This document shows positions 1 to 8,962 of a stretch of 64,000 bases of DNA, piece after piece. The stretch lies in assembly GCF_020410745.1 (NCBI RefSeq), contig NZ_CP084528.1, forward strand, positions 1,798,001-1,862,000, written 5' to 3'. Origin of the DNA: Kaistella polysaccharea. GTDB taxonomy: Bacteria; Bacteroidota; Bacteroidia; Flavobacteriales; Weeksellaceae. Position 1 is the stretch's first letter. Each line of letters starts with the position of its first letter. The notes beneath the pieces were generated by a model that was given only the letters and a program-made list of their open reading frames with translations, was not told the DNA's origin and searched no databases. Both the position numbers and the translations under genes were made by a program.

Positions 1-1577
1 AAATTAATACCGAACTTTTAAAATTTAATGAAAAACCCGAAACTGCCCTCAATGTTTTTGCAGATGCTAATGGAAGGTTAGAAACAAACATCACTTCGAC
101 CACGCAATTAAACGAAAAATGGAATCAGTCTGTATTACTTCATGGCAATGCAACCATAGGCAAAATTGACTCTAATGACGATGGTTTTCTCGATCAGCCA
201 ACCGGTAATCAAATTAACGCCGCTTATTTGCTAAATTATAATGATTTAGAAAATTCTGGATGGGGAACCCATTTCGGAATTAGTTTTGTGAAAGATGAAC
301 GTTTTGGAGGACAAACCGATTTTAATAAAAAAATAGACCGTTCTCAGCAAAACGCTTACGGCGTTGGGATTGATCTTTCCCGTTTTGAAATCTGGAATAA
401 AACTGGTTATATTTTTAAAGATAAACCCTACCAAAGTATTGGTTGGATGAACCAATTTACAACCCATCAACAAGATAGTTTTTTTGGAAAAAGAAATTAC
501 TGGGGCAAACAGAATACTTTTTACTCTAATCTGGTTTTTGAAAGTATTATTGGCAATTCCAACAACAAATTTAAAACCGGTGCGAGTTTTCTATATGACC
601 AGTTTGATGAACATTATTTAACGCAAAATTATCAAAGAACAGAAACGGTTCCTGGATTATTTTTCGAATATACGCTTACGGGCTTGAAATATACTTTGGT
701 TGCGGGTGCGAGAACAGATTTCCACAATTTAGCTGGCACGCAGTTTACCCCAAGACTTAACTTTAAATATGATCTTTCGCCGCAGACAATTCTACGCCTA
801 TCAGCCGGAAGAGGTTTCAGAACGGCTAATATTTTTGCGGAAAGTCAGCAGTATTTTGCTTCTAACCGACAAATTGAAATCTTAGGAAATGGTGGAAAAA
901 TCTATGATTTAAAACCTGAAATTGCCTGGAATTACGGCGCAAGTGTTCAGCAGGAATTTAAATTATTTAACAGAAAAGCATCCTTAGTTGCCGATTTCTT
1001 CAGAACAGATTTTCAGAATCAAGTGCTTACAGATTTAGACATTTCACCGCAGAAAATTGTTTTTTACAACCTAGAAGGAAATTCCTTTGCAAACAGTTTT
1101 CAAACGCAGCTTGATTTCACACCAGCCAGAAATTTAGAAATAAGACTCGCGTACAAATACTACGATGTACAGGCAGATTTCGCGGGTGGTAAAAGACAGG
1201 TTCCGTTTATGGCAAAAAACCGTGGATTTTTTAACGCTTCCTACTCTACAGATAAAAATGAAAAAGATGCTTTCTGGAATATTGATGCAACCTTACAGTT
1301 GGTTGGTCAACAGAAATTACCAAACCTTGATTCTAATCCAGCGGCGTATAGAATTCCGGAGTTTTCTGCGAGCTACGCAACACTAAACGCTCAAATTTCA
1401 CGAAACTTTAATAAAAAAATTCGTGCATATATTGGTGGGGAGAACTTGACAAGTTATACCCAGAACAATCCAATTATAGATGTGCAAAATCCTTTCGGAA
1501 GTTATTTTGATGCAGGAATGATTTACGCGCCAATTATGCCCGCGAATGTATATGTAGGTTTGGATTTTAAATTTTAA
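1..1577 (+). CDS. TonB-dependent outer-membrane receptor, C-terminal part
   Basis: The frame is open from base 3, so the gene starts before the window and only about 524 C-terminal residues are visible. They have the composition of a TonB-dependent receptor beta-barrel: alternating aromatic/polar strands, the barrel signature SAGRGFRTAN, and a final strand ending in Phe (GLDFKF) as required for Bam-dependent insertion. The protein imports a ligand across the outer membrane using energy from the ExbB/ExbD/TonB complex. The plug domain, which would help name the ligand, lies outside the window. The next gene encodes a small lipoprotein with a His/Cys repeat, so a metal-related substrate is possible, but that is inference only. 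Confidence 0.88.
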   Translation, partial: INTELLKFNEKPETALNVFADANGRLETNITSTTQLNEKWNQSVLLHGNATIGKIDSNDDGFLDQPTGNQINAAYLLNYNDLENSGWGTHFGISFVKDERFGGQTDFNKKIDRSQQNAYGVGIDLSRFEIWNKTGYIFKDKPYQSIGWMNQFTTHQQDSFFGKRNYWGKQNTFYSNLVFESIIGNSNNKFKTGASFLYDQFDEHYLTQNYQRTETVPGLFFEYTLTGLKYTLVAGARTDFHNLAGTQFTPRLNFKYDLSPQTILRLSAGRGFRTANIFAESQQYFASNRQIEILGNGGKIYDLKPEIAWNYGASVQQEFKLFNRKASLVADFFRTDFQNQVLTDLDISPQKIVFYNLEGNSFANSFQTQLDFTPARNLEIRLAYKYYDVQADFAGGKRQVPFMAKNRGFFNASYSTDKNEKDAFWNIDATLQLVGQQKLPNLDSNPAAYRIPEFSASYATLNAQISRNFNKKIRAYIGGENLTSYTQNNPIIDVQNPFGSYFDAGMIYAPIMPANVYVGLDFKF

Positions 1578-1587
1578 TTAAATTCCC

Positions 1588-1595
1588 TACTTTTG
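1588..1595 (+). promoter_or_regulatory. Bacteroidota -7 box (TAnnTTTG) before the lipoprotein gene
   Basis: TACTTTTG lies 15 bases before the ATG at 1611, in the short gap after the TonB receptor. No good -33 TTTG is seen. The box overlaps the alternative TTG start at 1593, which argues for the ATG as the start. Confidence 0.4.
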
Positions 1596-1610
1596 ATAAA
1601 AATAGAAAAT

Positions 1611-2087
1611 ATGCGAATAATACCCTTAATCATAGCCAGCGCTGCACTTTTTTATTCATGTGATAAAAACGCTCCCGCAACCCAACAAACTAATTCGGCG
1701 ACAGCACCGCAAAATGATGCAATGAGCGTCGTTGATACTTTGACTGCAAATACAACGCTTGACGACGCTACTTTAAATTCTGAAGTTGACGGCACCACAG
1801 TAGCTTCTGATGCAAAACCCGCATTGAATCCAGAACATGGGCAGCCATATCACCGTTGCGATATCCAGGTAGGAGCACCGATTGACAGCGCGCCACAAAG
1901 TGCCGCACCTCAAGTGCTTTCTCCTCAAACAACAGTTGCTCCAGGTTTTAATACATCACCAATTACACCGGGAGTTTCTACGTCAGCAGCGCCTTCACAG
2001 GTTAGCGGAGCAAAACCTGCATTTAATCCTGCGCACGGCGAACCACATCACCGTTGTGATTTGCAGGTCGGTGCACCTTTGACTTAA
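1611..2087 (+). CDS. Lipoprotein with two HGxPxHRCD motifs, function unknown
   Basis: A 158-residue protein starting at ATG 1611; a TTG 18 bases upstream is in frame but sits in the promoter box. Residues 1-16 are a signal peptide ending in the lipobox LFYSC, so Cys17 should be lipidated. The rest is a low-complexity Ala/Thr/Ser/Pro/Gln linker holding two near copies of one motif, at about residues 69-91 and 135-157: KPAxNPxHGxPxHRCD followed by xQVGAP. Each copy carries two or three His and one Cys, which suggests metal binding, but no function is known to me. The motif occurs in other Bacteroidota proteins as far as I recall. Directly downstream of a TonB-dependent receptor and followed by a terminator, so the two genes may act together. 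Confidence 0.75.
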   Translation: MRIIPLIIASAALFYSCDKNAPATQQTNSATAPQNDAMSVVDTLTANTTLDDATLNSEVDGTTVASDAKPALNPEHGQPYHRCDIQVGAPIDSAPQSAAPQVLSPQTTVAPGFNTSPITPGVSTSAAPSQVSGAKPAFNPAHGEPHHRCDLQVGAPLT

Positions 2088-2105
2088 TATTTAGAAATAT
2101 GACAT

Positions 2106-2145
2106 AAAAAATGCAGCGGTATAATTGCTGCATTTTTTTTTATTT
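2106..2145 (+). terminator. Rho-independent terminator after the lipoprotein gene
   Basis: Stem ATGCAGC / GCTGCAT with an A-run before it and a run of nine T after it. Confidence 0.8.
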
Positions 2146-2285
2146 TCGAGCTATAATATCAATCTTCATGTATTCATTAATTAACTCGGAATTATAGCTT
2201 ATATCTTGGTTTCCTTTAAAGTTTTTCAAAAAATACCAACATAAAGTGATAATTTCCCAGACCTTTATATCTGTTTTGTAAAAAT

Positions 2286-2468
2286 CTATTGCTCAATATC
2301 TCTGGCTTCAAATCCCGTTAATTCTTCATTATCAAAACTTACCTGCAATTCTATGGGGTTGCAACAAACTTCGCAGTCTTCGATATAGGTCTGATTAGAA
2401 ATGGAAGGGTCTAAAAGGGCAGATATTTCCTCCCAACAGTAGGGACAAGTAAAAAAGTGTTCTAACAT
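2286..2468 (-). CDS. CPXCG-type cysteine-rich zinc-ribbon protein
   Basis: A 60-residue protein with two Cys pairs, CPYC at residues 8-11 and CEVC at about 32-35 with a further Cys next to it, the pattern of the CPXCG cysteine-rich family (Pfam Cys_rich_CPXG). The two pairs probably hold one zinc ion in a small ribbon. The C-terminal part is acidic (DNEEL, EARDIEQ). The family's role is not known; proteins of this kind may bind nucleic acid or protein. It is a single gene with no operon partner and no good promoter box in the 168-base gap upstream. Confidence 0.75.
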   Translation of the reverse strand: MLEHFFTCPYCWEEISALLDPSISNQTYIEDCEVCCNPIELQVSFDNEELTGFEARDIEQ

Positions 2469-2636
2469 GGTCTACTAGTTTATTATTATAAATTTCTAAT
2501 TTACAGATAAGCTTTGTAAAATGATTTGATAAGGACTACACAACTTTGTAAGTTAGGAAACTTTCACAAAATATAAATAAAAATTGCTCAAATGATCATT
2601 CATCTTTGAGCAATTAATATTTTCGTAATGTGATCC

Positions 2637-3194
2637 TTATTTTGTGGCTACTGCCTGATCTGGTACAAATTCCAAACTTACTGAATTCATACAGAATCGC
2701 GTTCCAGTCGGTGGTGGACCATCATTGAAAACATGTCCCAAATGTGAGTCACAACGTTTACAAAGAACTTCTGTTCTTTCCATGCCGTAGGTTGAATCTC
2801 TTTTATAAGAAACTCCTTCTTTATCAGCTTCAAAAAAACTTGGCCAACCACAGGTTGAAGAGAATTTTGAATCTGAACGGAACAAATGATTTCCGCATAC
2901 TACGCAATAATATTCTCCCAACTGATCAAACTGGTTATATTTCCCGGTTCCAGGTCTTTCAGTGTCAGCTTCCCGCGAAACGGCGTAAACTTCTGGGGAC
3001 AGAATTTTTTTCCATTCGGAATTTGGGACATTTAGTTTCGTACGGTCGGTTCTGGAATAATAAGGATTTTCTTTTGGGGTTGTAGTGTTTTCCATAGAGG
3101 TTGATGTTTTAGTCGATTGAGGTATTTCGGGTTGTTTAACTTGAGAACACATCTGCAAAGAGATGCAGAATAGAATAAAAAGAATATATTTCAT
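2637..3194 (-). CDS. msrB: Peptide-methionine (R)-S-oxide reductase MsrB, lipoprotein form
   Basis: MsrB reduces the R form of methionine sulphoxide in proteins. The 185-residue sequence has a lipoprotein signal peptide (lipobox SLQMC, Cys16), so the enzyme should act in the cell envelope rather than the cytoplasm. A Ser/Thr-rich linker to about residue 45 precedes the catalytic domain. Zinc-site pairs are visible at Cys97/Cys100 and Cys145/Cys148, the CGWPSF motif at 115-120, and the catalytic Cys168 in TRFCMNSVSL, close to the usual RYCINS. Single gene. It probably repairs oxidised exported proteins. Confidence 0.93.
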   Translation of the reverse strand: MKYILFILFCISLQMCSQVKQPEIPQSTKTSTSMENTTTPKENPYYSRTDRTKLNVPNSEWKKILSPEVYAVSREADTERPGTGKYNQFDQLGEYYCVVCGNHLFRSDSKFSSTCGWPSFFEADKEGVSYKRDSTYGMERTEVLCKRCDSHLGHVFNDGPPPTGTRFCMNSVSLEFVPDQAVATK

Positions 3195-3257
3195 AAGCTT
3201 TAAAACTAAAATTTAGGTAAAATAGTATGATTAAAAAAAATTGCGAATCAAATTTAG

Positions 3258-3265
3258 TACATTTG
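3258..3265 (+). promoter_or_regulatory. -7 box (TAnnTTTG) before the DUF445 gene
   Basis: TACATTTG ends 5 bases before the ATG at 3271. It lies inside the longer TTG-started frame, so the ATG is the better start. Confidence 0.35.
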
Positions 3266-3270
3266 AAACA

Positions 3271-4515
3271 ATGAATGATATAGAGAAAAAAGCGCAATTA
3301 AGGAAGTACAAAATGTTTGCCACAGGACTTTTCGTTTTGATGGCAGTCATCTTCGTCATTACGACCATTTTAGCAAAAGAAAATCCCGCACATTGGATTG
3401 GTTACATCCGTGCTTTCTCAGAAGCAGCAATGGTTGGTGCGTTGGCAGATTGGTTTGCGGTGACCGCACTTTTTAATTACCCACTCGGAATAAAAATTCC
3501 ACACACCAATTTAATTGAAAACAGTAAAGAGCGCATCGGCGATAATCTAGGGAATTTCGTAGTTGATAATTTTCTATCGCCTCAAAATATTCGTCCATAC
3601 ATTCAAAAAATAAAAATTTCGCATTTCGTGGGCGATTGGCTTTCCAAAGAACGCAATCAGGAAAATCTGATGAAAGAAGTTTCTAATATCGTATTAGACA
3701 TTCTGAATAAATTAGACGATACTGAAGTCGTGAACTTTATTGGTAAAAAAGCCAAAGAAATGACAAATGATGTAAAAATTAACCTCATCATTGGCAATGG
3801 ACTGGAATATGTTTTGGATAAAAAAGACCATCAACGGTTTATCACCAATCTATCCAAACAGATTAAAGAATATGTCATCAACAATCAGCAACTTGTTAAA
3901 GATCGTGTAAAAAGTGAAAGTTTTTTTCTCGTTCCCAAATTTGTAGATGATGGTATTGCCGATAAAATAACGAAAGGTCTATCAAAATATTTTGAAGAAG
4001 TTGAATTGAACGAAAGTCATTCTCTACGAAATGAAATTACAAAGAAATTGTATGATTTTTCTGCCGAAATTAAGACCGAAGAAAAATGGGTTGAGGAATT
4101 TCGGAACATTAAAAATGATTTCCTGACCTCTGAAAAAATCACCCAATATTCCACCGATATTTGGAATTCTATCAAGAAATCTCTTTCTAAGGAATTAGAG
4201 GAAGAAAATTCTGGCTTAAAGAACTATATTCAGAAAAATCTGGCTGAACTTTCCGAGAACTTAAAAACCGATGAAAAGTTTCAAAACAAAATTGACCATT
4301 GGGTTCGTGTCACCGCTTATAAATATATTCTGAAAAATACGCATCAATTTGGCGGATTAATAAGCTCTACCGTCGGAAATTGGGAAGGAAAACAACTGAG
4401 CGAAAAAATGGAACTTGAAGTTGGAAAAGATTTGCAGTTTATTCGTGTCAACGGAACTTTAGTTGGCGGCTTGGTAGGTTTAATTATTTATACGGTGACT
4501 GAGTTTTTTATTTAG
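3271..4515 (+). CDS. DUF445 family membrane protein
   Basis: A 414-residue protein of the DUF445 (YjiN/YheB-like) family. I start it at ATG 3271; an in-frame TTG at 3241 would put the promoter box inside the gene. A membrane helix is visible near residues 13-35 (ATGLFVLMAVIFVITTI), followed by the family core GALADWFAVTALF with the PLGIKIPHT segment. The long middle is charged and helical, and a second hydrophobic segment closes the protein (GTLVGGLVGLIIYTV). Two membrane anchors with a large soluble domain between them are expected. The biochemical role of the family is not known. It converges on pyrD across an intergenic region with inverted heptad repeats. Confidence 0.85.
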   Translation: MNDIEKKAQLRKYKMFATGLFVLMAVIFVITTILAKENPAHWIGYIRAFSEAAMVGALADWFAVTALFNYPLGIKIPHTNLIENSKERIGDNLGNFVVDNFLSPQNIRPYIQKIKISHFVGDWLSKERNQENLMKEVSNIVLDILNKLDDTEVVNFIGKKAKEMTNDVKINLIIGNGLEYVLDKKDHQRFITNLSKQIKEYVINNQQLVKDRVKSESFFLVPKFVDDGIADKITKGLSKYFEEVELNESHSLRNEITKKLYDFSAEIKTEEKWVEEFRNIKNDFLTSEKITQYSTDIWNSIKKSLSKELEEENSGLKNYIQKNLAELSENLKTDEKFQNKIDHWVRVTAYKYILKNTHQFGGLISSTVGNWEGKQLSEKMELEVGKDLQFIRVNGTLVGGLVGLIIYTVTEFFI

Positions 4516-4518
4516 AGC

Positions 4519-4695
4519 CGGAAGTCGGAGGTCGGGAGTCGGAAAATTACTGCAAACTGTTTTTAAGTGCAACAATCTGATTCATTAATTGAAAGGCTTC
4601 CTGGCATGATATAATTATTAATATTGTAATAATTACTTCCTGCATTACGAACTCCACACTTCCGTCGCCCGACTTCTAACTTCTGACTTCTGACT
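4519..4695. repeat. Inverted pair of 7-bp repeat arrays between convergent genes
   Basis: At about 4520-4543 the heptads GGAAGTC, GGAGGTC, GGGAGTC run head to tail. At about 4659-4693 the opposite strand shows the same type of heptad (AGAAGTC, AGAAGTT, AGAAGTC, GGGCGAC). The two arrays point towards each other across about 115 bases of AT-rich DNA and could form an imperfect long stem. The right array runs into the pyrD stop codon. No terminator of the usual form is present between these convergent genes. Confidence 0.6.
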
Positions 4696-5701
4696 ACAAA
4701 CTTTCCAATATCTTCTTATTAATCTCCCGAATCAATTCCGGTCCTTCATAAATAAATCCTGTATACAATTGTATTAAACTTGCGCCCGCTTCTAATTTTT
4801 CTATAGCATCCTCGGCAGAATGAATTCCACCAATACCGATAATTGGAAAAGCTTTTCCACTCTTTTCCGCCAGAAAGCGAATGACTTCTGTGGAACGTTT
4901 GGTTAACGGTTTCCCAGAAAGTCCACCTGTTTCTTTTTTGTTTTCTGAATTTAAATTTTCTCGCGAAAGTGTTGTGTTTGTCGCGATGACGCCAGCAATT
5001 TGGGTTTCTTTTACAATATCAATAATATCTAAAAGTTGAGTGTCCGTTAAATCAGGTGCAATTTTTAATAGAATTGGTTTCGGTTTTTTCTTTGTCAAAT
5101 TTAGTTCTTGCAAAGTTCCCAGCAGTTTTGTTAATGGTTCTTTATCCTGAAGTTCACGCAGATTTGGAGTATTTGGCGAACTGACATTGACCACAAAATA
5201 ATCAACATGATCGAACAGTTTTTCAAAACAGATGATGTAATCATTAACAGCGTCTTCATTCGGAGTCACTTTATTTTTACCGATATTTCCCCCGATCAAA
5301 ACATTTTTATTTTTCTTCAAACGTTCTACCGCGGCATCAACTCCGCCATTATTAAATCCCATTCGGTTGATAATTGCAGAATCTTCTTTTAAGCGGAATA
5401 ATCTTTTTTTAGGATTTCCGTCTTGCGCTTTCGGCGTTAATGTTCCGATTTCTATAAAGCCAAAACCTAAATTAGATAGTTCGTCGAACATTTTCGCATC
5501 CTTATCAAAACCTGCGGCTAAACCGACAGGATTTTTAAATTTCAAACCGAAAACCTCTCTTTCCAATCTTTTATCTTCGAGAGGTTTGGGAAGGAAATTC
5601 TTTGTTAAAAAAGGGAAATTCTTTAATAATGAAAAAGTAAAATAATGAACTTCTTCAGGATCAAATTTGAATAAAATCGGACGAATTAGGGATTTATACA
5701 T
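4694..5701 (-). CDS. pyrD: Dihydroorotate dehydrogenase (quinone), class 2
   Basis: PyrD oxidises dihydroorotate to orotate in pyrimidine synthesis and passes the electrons to quinone at the membrane. The 335-residue protein has the class 2 N-terminal helical extension ([21 protein letters not shown]) that docks on the membrane. It then has [23 protein letters not shown] with [19 protein letters not shown], and [11 protein letters not shown] with the Ser that serves as catalytic base in class 2. FMN phosphate-binding glycines appear in IIGIGGI near the C-terminus. I start at ATG 5701; an upstream TTG at 5722 falls in the promoter box. Single gene facing DUF445. Confidence 0.96.
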   Translation of the reverse strand: MYKSLIRPILFKFDPEEVHYFTFSLLKNFPFLTKNFLPKPLEDKRLEREVFGLKFKNPVGLAAGFDKDAKMFDELSNLGFGFIEIGTLTPKAQDGNPKKRLFRLKEDSAIINRMGFNNGGVDAAVERLKKNKNVLIGGNIGKNKVTPNEDAVNDYIICFEKLFDHVDYFVVNVSSPNTPNLRELQDKEPLTKLLGTLQELNLTKKKPKPILLKIAPDLTDTQLLDIIDIVKETQIAGVIATNTTLSRENLNSENKKETGGLSGKPLTKRSTEVIRFLAEKSGKAFPIIGIGGIHSAEDAIEKLEAGASLIQLYTGFIYEGPELIREINKKILESL

Positions 5702-5719
5702 GGAAATAAAAGTTGGACA

Positions 5720-5727
5720 CAAAAATA
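5720..5727 (-). promoter_or_regulatory. -7 box (TAnnTTTG) for pyrD
   Basis: TATTTTTG on the minus strand, 18 bases before the ATG at 5701. Confidence 0.4.
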
Positions 5728-5830
5728 AGCAAATTAGGATGGAGGCCGAAAAGCTTTCTAGAATTTCTCTTAATAAAAAGCTTTTTTAGGCGTTTTATTT
5801 TGAAATTTATTTACATTCGTAGTAATTAAA

Positions 5831-5860
5831 TTGCAAAAAATCTTTTATCGCTTACTTTTG
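5831..5860 (+). promoter_or_regulatory. Promoter of the K+ uptake operon
   Basis: TTG at 5831, 19 bases of spacing, then TACTTTTG at 5853-5860, four bases before the ATG at 5865. This matches the Bacteroidota -33/-7 layout. Confidence 0.5.
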
Positions 5861-5864
5861 ATCC

Positions 5865-7616
5865 ATGTGGAATAAAAACCTAAACCTCTTTTCTTTTTAT
5901 ACGAGTCTTTTCGCGGTATCAATAATGATTGTCACCGCGGGTTTCTACGATGAATTTCTGTTTCGCAGTCAAATAATTTATTTCTACGATTTCAGCTTTT
6001 TACTTACCCTTATCAATATTTTATATTATAATATTTATAAGAAAAGCCCTGCTACCAAAAAGATTTGGCCGTTAGAGATTATAGTAACGATTTTGATTTT
6101 GGTGTATTATCTGGCACGTTTTGAATATAATTTTTCTGCAACCCGTACTTTTCAGTTTTTTAATCTTCGACTGCTATATGTTGTGATTGTACTTTGTTTT
6201 GTTCGGGATTTTTCAAGTTTAAATATTAATTTTAAAAGAACCTACATTAATCCAGCGCAGCTTTTTATATTGAGTTTTCTTGCTATTATTTTATTTGGAA
6301 CCGCGCTGCTCATGATGCCAAATGCGACGGTTAACGGAATTAAACCTTTAGATGCGCTTTTCACCGCTACCAGTGCGGTATGTGTTACAGGATTAATTGT
6401 TTTAGATACTTCAAAAGATTTTACATTGTTTGGCAAAATTATTATCATTTCACTCATTCAAATAGGAGGACTTGGAATCATGACTTTTGCGAGTTATTTC
6501 AGTTATTTCTTTCGTGGCGGTGCGTCTTACGAAAACCAGATTAGCCTGGGCGAAATGACGAGTTCTGATAAATTAGGAGAAGTTTTTAATACACTGAAAA
6601 GAATTATAATCATCACCGTTTTTGTAGAAGCGCTAGGTGCGATTTTCATCTATTCAACTCTAGATTTATCTTTGCTGGATAATTCAGTTAATAAAGGAAT
6701 CTTCTTTTCTGTATTTCACGCAATTTCTGCGTTTTGTAATGCTGGATTTTCTACACTAAGCGGCAATTTATATGAACCTGGTTACGAATTTAATTACGGT
6801 CTGCATTTTACAGTAGCATCTTTGTTTATTTTCGGCGGGCTAGGATTTCCGATTGTTTATAATGTGTACAAATACGTAAAACATCTCCTCAAAAACTTCT
6901 TTCGTTCTCTTTTAACCAGAGAAAAATTTCACCATACTCCTTGGGTGATCAATTTAAATTCCCGAATAATTTTAGCTACAACAGCTATTTTACTTATTTT
7001 CGGGACCTTGTCGATTTATATGTTAGAATATGATGGAGCTTTAAAAGATCACTCCACTTTTGGCGCATGGATCGAAGCTTTTTTCATCTCAGCAAACAAT
7101 CGAACGGCAGGATTTAATACGATCGATGTAAATTTGATTTCCGCGCCAACCTTGATGATTTGTATCTTTTTAATGTGGATTGGTGCTTCACCCGCTTCCA
7201 CCGGTGGTGGTATTAAAACCAGTACTTTTGCGATAGCCACTTTAAATATCATCAGTCTTGCAAAAGGAAAAAAAAGGACAGAAATATTTCGTCGGGAAAT
7301 TGGAGAACATTCTATCAGAAGATCTTTTGCAATTATTGCACTCTCCTTAATCGTTTTAGGAATTGGGATTTTCCTGCTTGTTATTGTAGAACCCGATAAA
7401 GATTTAATGACTTTATCATTTGAAGCATTTTCGGCCTACTCCACGGTTGGTCAAAGTATAAATGTTACACCGACACTTTCTCCTGCTGGTAAAACCATCA
7501 TTATTGCGATGATGTTTATTGGTAGAGTAAGTATGTTTTCTTTATTAATCGCCATGATGAAAAGAGAGAAATACTACAATTACCAATATCCGAAAGAAGA
7601 AATTTTAATCAATTAA
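5865..7616 (+). CDS. TrkH/KtrB-type potassium uptake membrane subunit
   Basis: A 583-residue membrane protein that moves K+ inward. The first about 125 residues are four or five membrane helices of a flavobacterial N-terminal extension. The TrkH fold follows with its four pore loops: TSAVCVTGLI, SAFCNAGFST, NNRTAGFNTI and SAYSTVGQS, each with the central Gly of the selectivity filter. SPASTGGGIKT lies after the third loop. The next gene, 12 bases downstream, encodes the NAD-binding regulatory partner, so the pair is a complete Trk/Ktr transporter. Whether it is coupled to Na+ or H+ cannot be read from the sequence. Confidence 0.93.
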   Translation: MWNKNLNLFSFYTSLFAVSIMIVTAGFYDEFLFRSQIIYFYDFSFLLTLINILYYNIYKKSPATKKIWPLEIIVTILILVYYLARFEYNFSATRTFQFFNLRLLYVVIVLCFVRDFSSLNINFKRTYINPAQLFILSFLAIILFGTALLMMPNATVNGIKPLDALFTATSAVCVTGLIVLDTSKDFTLFGKIIIISLIQIGGLGIMTFASYFSYFFRGGASYENQISLGEMTSSDKLGEVFNTLKRIIIITVFVEALGAIFIYSTLDLSLLDNSVNKGIFFSVFHAISAFCNAGFSTLSGNLYEPGYEFNYGLHFTVASLFIFGGLGFPIVYNVYKYVKHLLKNFFRSLLTREKFHHTPWVINLNSRIILATTAILLIFGTLSIYMLEYDGALKDHSTFGAWIEAFFISANNRTAGFNTIDVNLISAPTLMICIFLMWIGASPASTGGGIKTSTFAIATLNIISLAKGKKRTEIFRREIGEHSIRRSFAIIALSLIVLGIGIFLLVIVEPDKDLMTLSFEAFSAYSTVGQSINVTPTLSPAGKTIIIAMMFIGRVSMFSLLIAMMKREKYYNYQYPKEEILIN

Positions 7617-7628
7617 ATTAATGAAAAC

Positions 7629-8315
7629 ATGAAATATATAGTCATCGGTTTAGGGAATTTTGGACTTTCTCTCGCGGAAAAATTAACAAAATTAGGCAAC
7701 GAAGTGATCGGTGTGGATAATAGCATTTCTAAAGTTGAAGCCGTAAAAGAAAAAATATCTTATGCGATTTGCCTGAATGCAACCGATGAATTTACGATGT
7801 CTGGACTTCCTTGGAAAGATACCGATATTGTAATTATCGCCATCGGCGAAGACACTGGGGCAAATATTATGGCTACAGCGATGGTGAAAAAATTACATCC
7901 GAACCGCATTATCAGTCGTGCCATTACCCCAATTCATGAAACCATTTTAGAAGCCATGGACGTGGAAACGATTATTCACCCCGAGGATGAAAGTGCGGAA
8001 CGATGGGCGAAAAAATTATCACTTAAAGGAATGGTAGATTCCTTTGAACTCAGTATCAATTATAGTATTGCGGAGATTGCCATTCCTGATAAACTCATTG
8101 GAAAAACCATTGAAGAAGTTGGATTTAGAAATAATTATAACCTGGTTTGTGTTACAATTATTAAAAAAATCGCCGATAAAAACTTGTTCGGAAAAGTAAA
8201 GCGGATAAATCAGATACAAGGCGTTGTAACTACTGATACCGTTTTAGAAAGTGCAGACATCTTGGTTATTTATGGGGAAAATAATGATATCAACGGTTTT
8301 ATTAAACAGAATTAA
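7629..8315 (+). CDS. TrkA/KtrA-type potassium transport regulator
   Basis: A 228-residue cytoplasmic protein that forms a ring on the K+ channel subunit and gates it according to bound nucleotide. The N-terminal RCK/TrkA-N Rossmann domain shows GLGNFGLSLAEKL, followed by the acidic end of strand 2 (VIGVDNS). The C-terminal part from about residue 140 (SIAEIAIPDKLIGKTIEEV) is a TrkA-C domain. It is one unit long, as in KtrA, rather than the double form of E. coli TrkA. Starts 12 bases after the membrane subunit and is surely co-transcribed. Confidence 0.93.
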   Translation: MKYIVIGLGNFGLSLAEKLTKLGNEVIGVDNSISKVEAVKEKISYAICLNATDEFTMSGLPWKDTDIVIIAIGEDTGANIMATAMVKKLHPNRIISRAITPIHETILEAMDVETIIHPEDESAERWAKKLSLKGMVDSFELSINYSIAEIAIPDKLIGKTIEEVGFRNNYNLVCVTIIKKIADKNLFGKVKRINQIQGVVTTDTVLESADILVIYGENNDINGFIKQN

Positions 8316-8376
8316 ATTCATCATAAAAAACGACGCTTGTAATCAAAAAAAAATCTATTTTAGCAAAAAAAATTCT

Positions 8377-8868
8377 ATGAAAAAAATTCTATTATTTGGA
8401 TTGCTATTTTGTTTTCAAATTATCTTTTCTCAAGTAAGTTTGTCCGGTAACAAATTGGTAAAAGACGGGCAGTCTTATAAATTTTCGCAATACCAAAAAG
8501 TATTCGCAAATCCTATCGCAAGTGACTTTTTTAAAAAAGGAAGAACCAATAAAACAGCTGGCGACGTTATTTCCTCAATTGGCGGTTTCGGAATGGGTTT
8601 TAGTTTAGGGATGATCATCGGATCTCCAAAAGAGCAAACATTTAATACTCCCTATGGTTCAAGCAGTGTTAAAACGGACAATAGTGCGAGATGGACCGTT
8701 TTTGGAGTAAGTGCCGGAATTGCTCTGGCTTCGATTCCGTTTTATTTGGGTGCGAAGAAAAACTTTGACAAAGCGATTGAAGCTGAAAACAGCGAACCAA
8801 CAGCTTTTCAACCGTATTTCAAATTAGAAAGTGCGGGAAATGGTTTGGCTTTGAGTTATCATTTTTAA
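8377..8868 (+). CDS. Secreted or membrane-associated protein of unknown function
   Basis: A 163-residue protein. I start at ATG 8377 because it opens a clear signal peptide (MKKILLFGLLFCFQIIFSQ); the frame extends further up only by reading into trkA. Two hydrophobic Gly-rich stretches, SIGGFGMGFSLGMIIG and WTVFGVSAGIALASIPFYLG, look like membrane hairpins, and the C-terminus (LALSYHF) ends in Phe like an outer-membrane strand. I do not recognise the family; similar short envelope proteins are common in flavobacteria. It follows the K+ operon by 61 bases and ends at its own terminator. Confidence 0.7.
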   Translation: MKKILLFGLLFCFQIIFSQVSLSGNKLVKDGQSYKFSQYQKVFANPIASDFFKKGRTNKTAGDVISSIGGFGMGFSLGMIIGSPKEQTFNTPYGSSSVKTDNSARWTVFGVSAGIALASIPFYLGAKKNFDKAIEAENSEPTAFQPYFKLESAGNGLALSYHF

Positions 8869-8890
8869 ATAGTTTTTTAAATTATATATT

Positions 8891-8922
8891 AAAATAGGCG
8901 GAAATTACTTTCCGTCTTTTCC
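8891..8922 (+). terminator. Terminator after the secreted unknown gene
   Basis: Stem GGCGGAAA / TTTCCGTC with a 4-base loop (one G-T pair), preceded by A and followed by a T-rich run. Confidence 0.7.
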
Positions 8923-8962
8923 TTTTTTAAAATAGACCCTTCTTTATATCCTGGTCGTAACT

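Noticed and set aside
228-1577. TTG at 228 as the true start of the TonB-dependent receptor
   Set aside because: The frame is open to the window edge with barrel-like sequence before 228, so the gene is cut by the window.
4519-4695. The heptad arrays as a CRISPR array
   Set aside because: Repeats are 7 bases with no spacers and no cas genes nearby.
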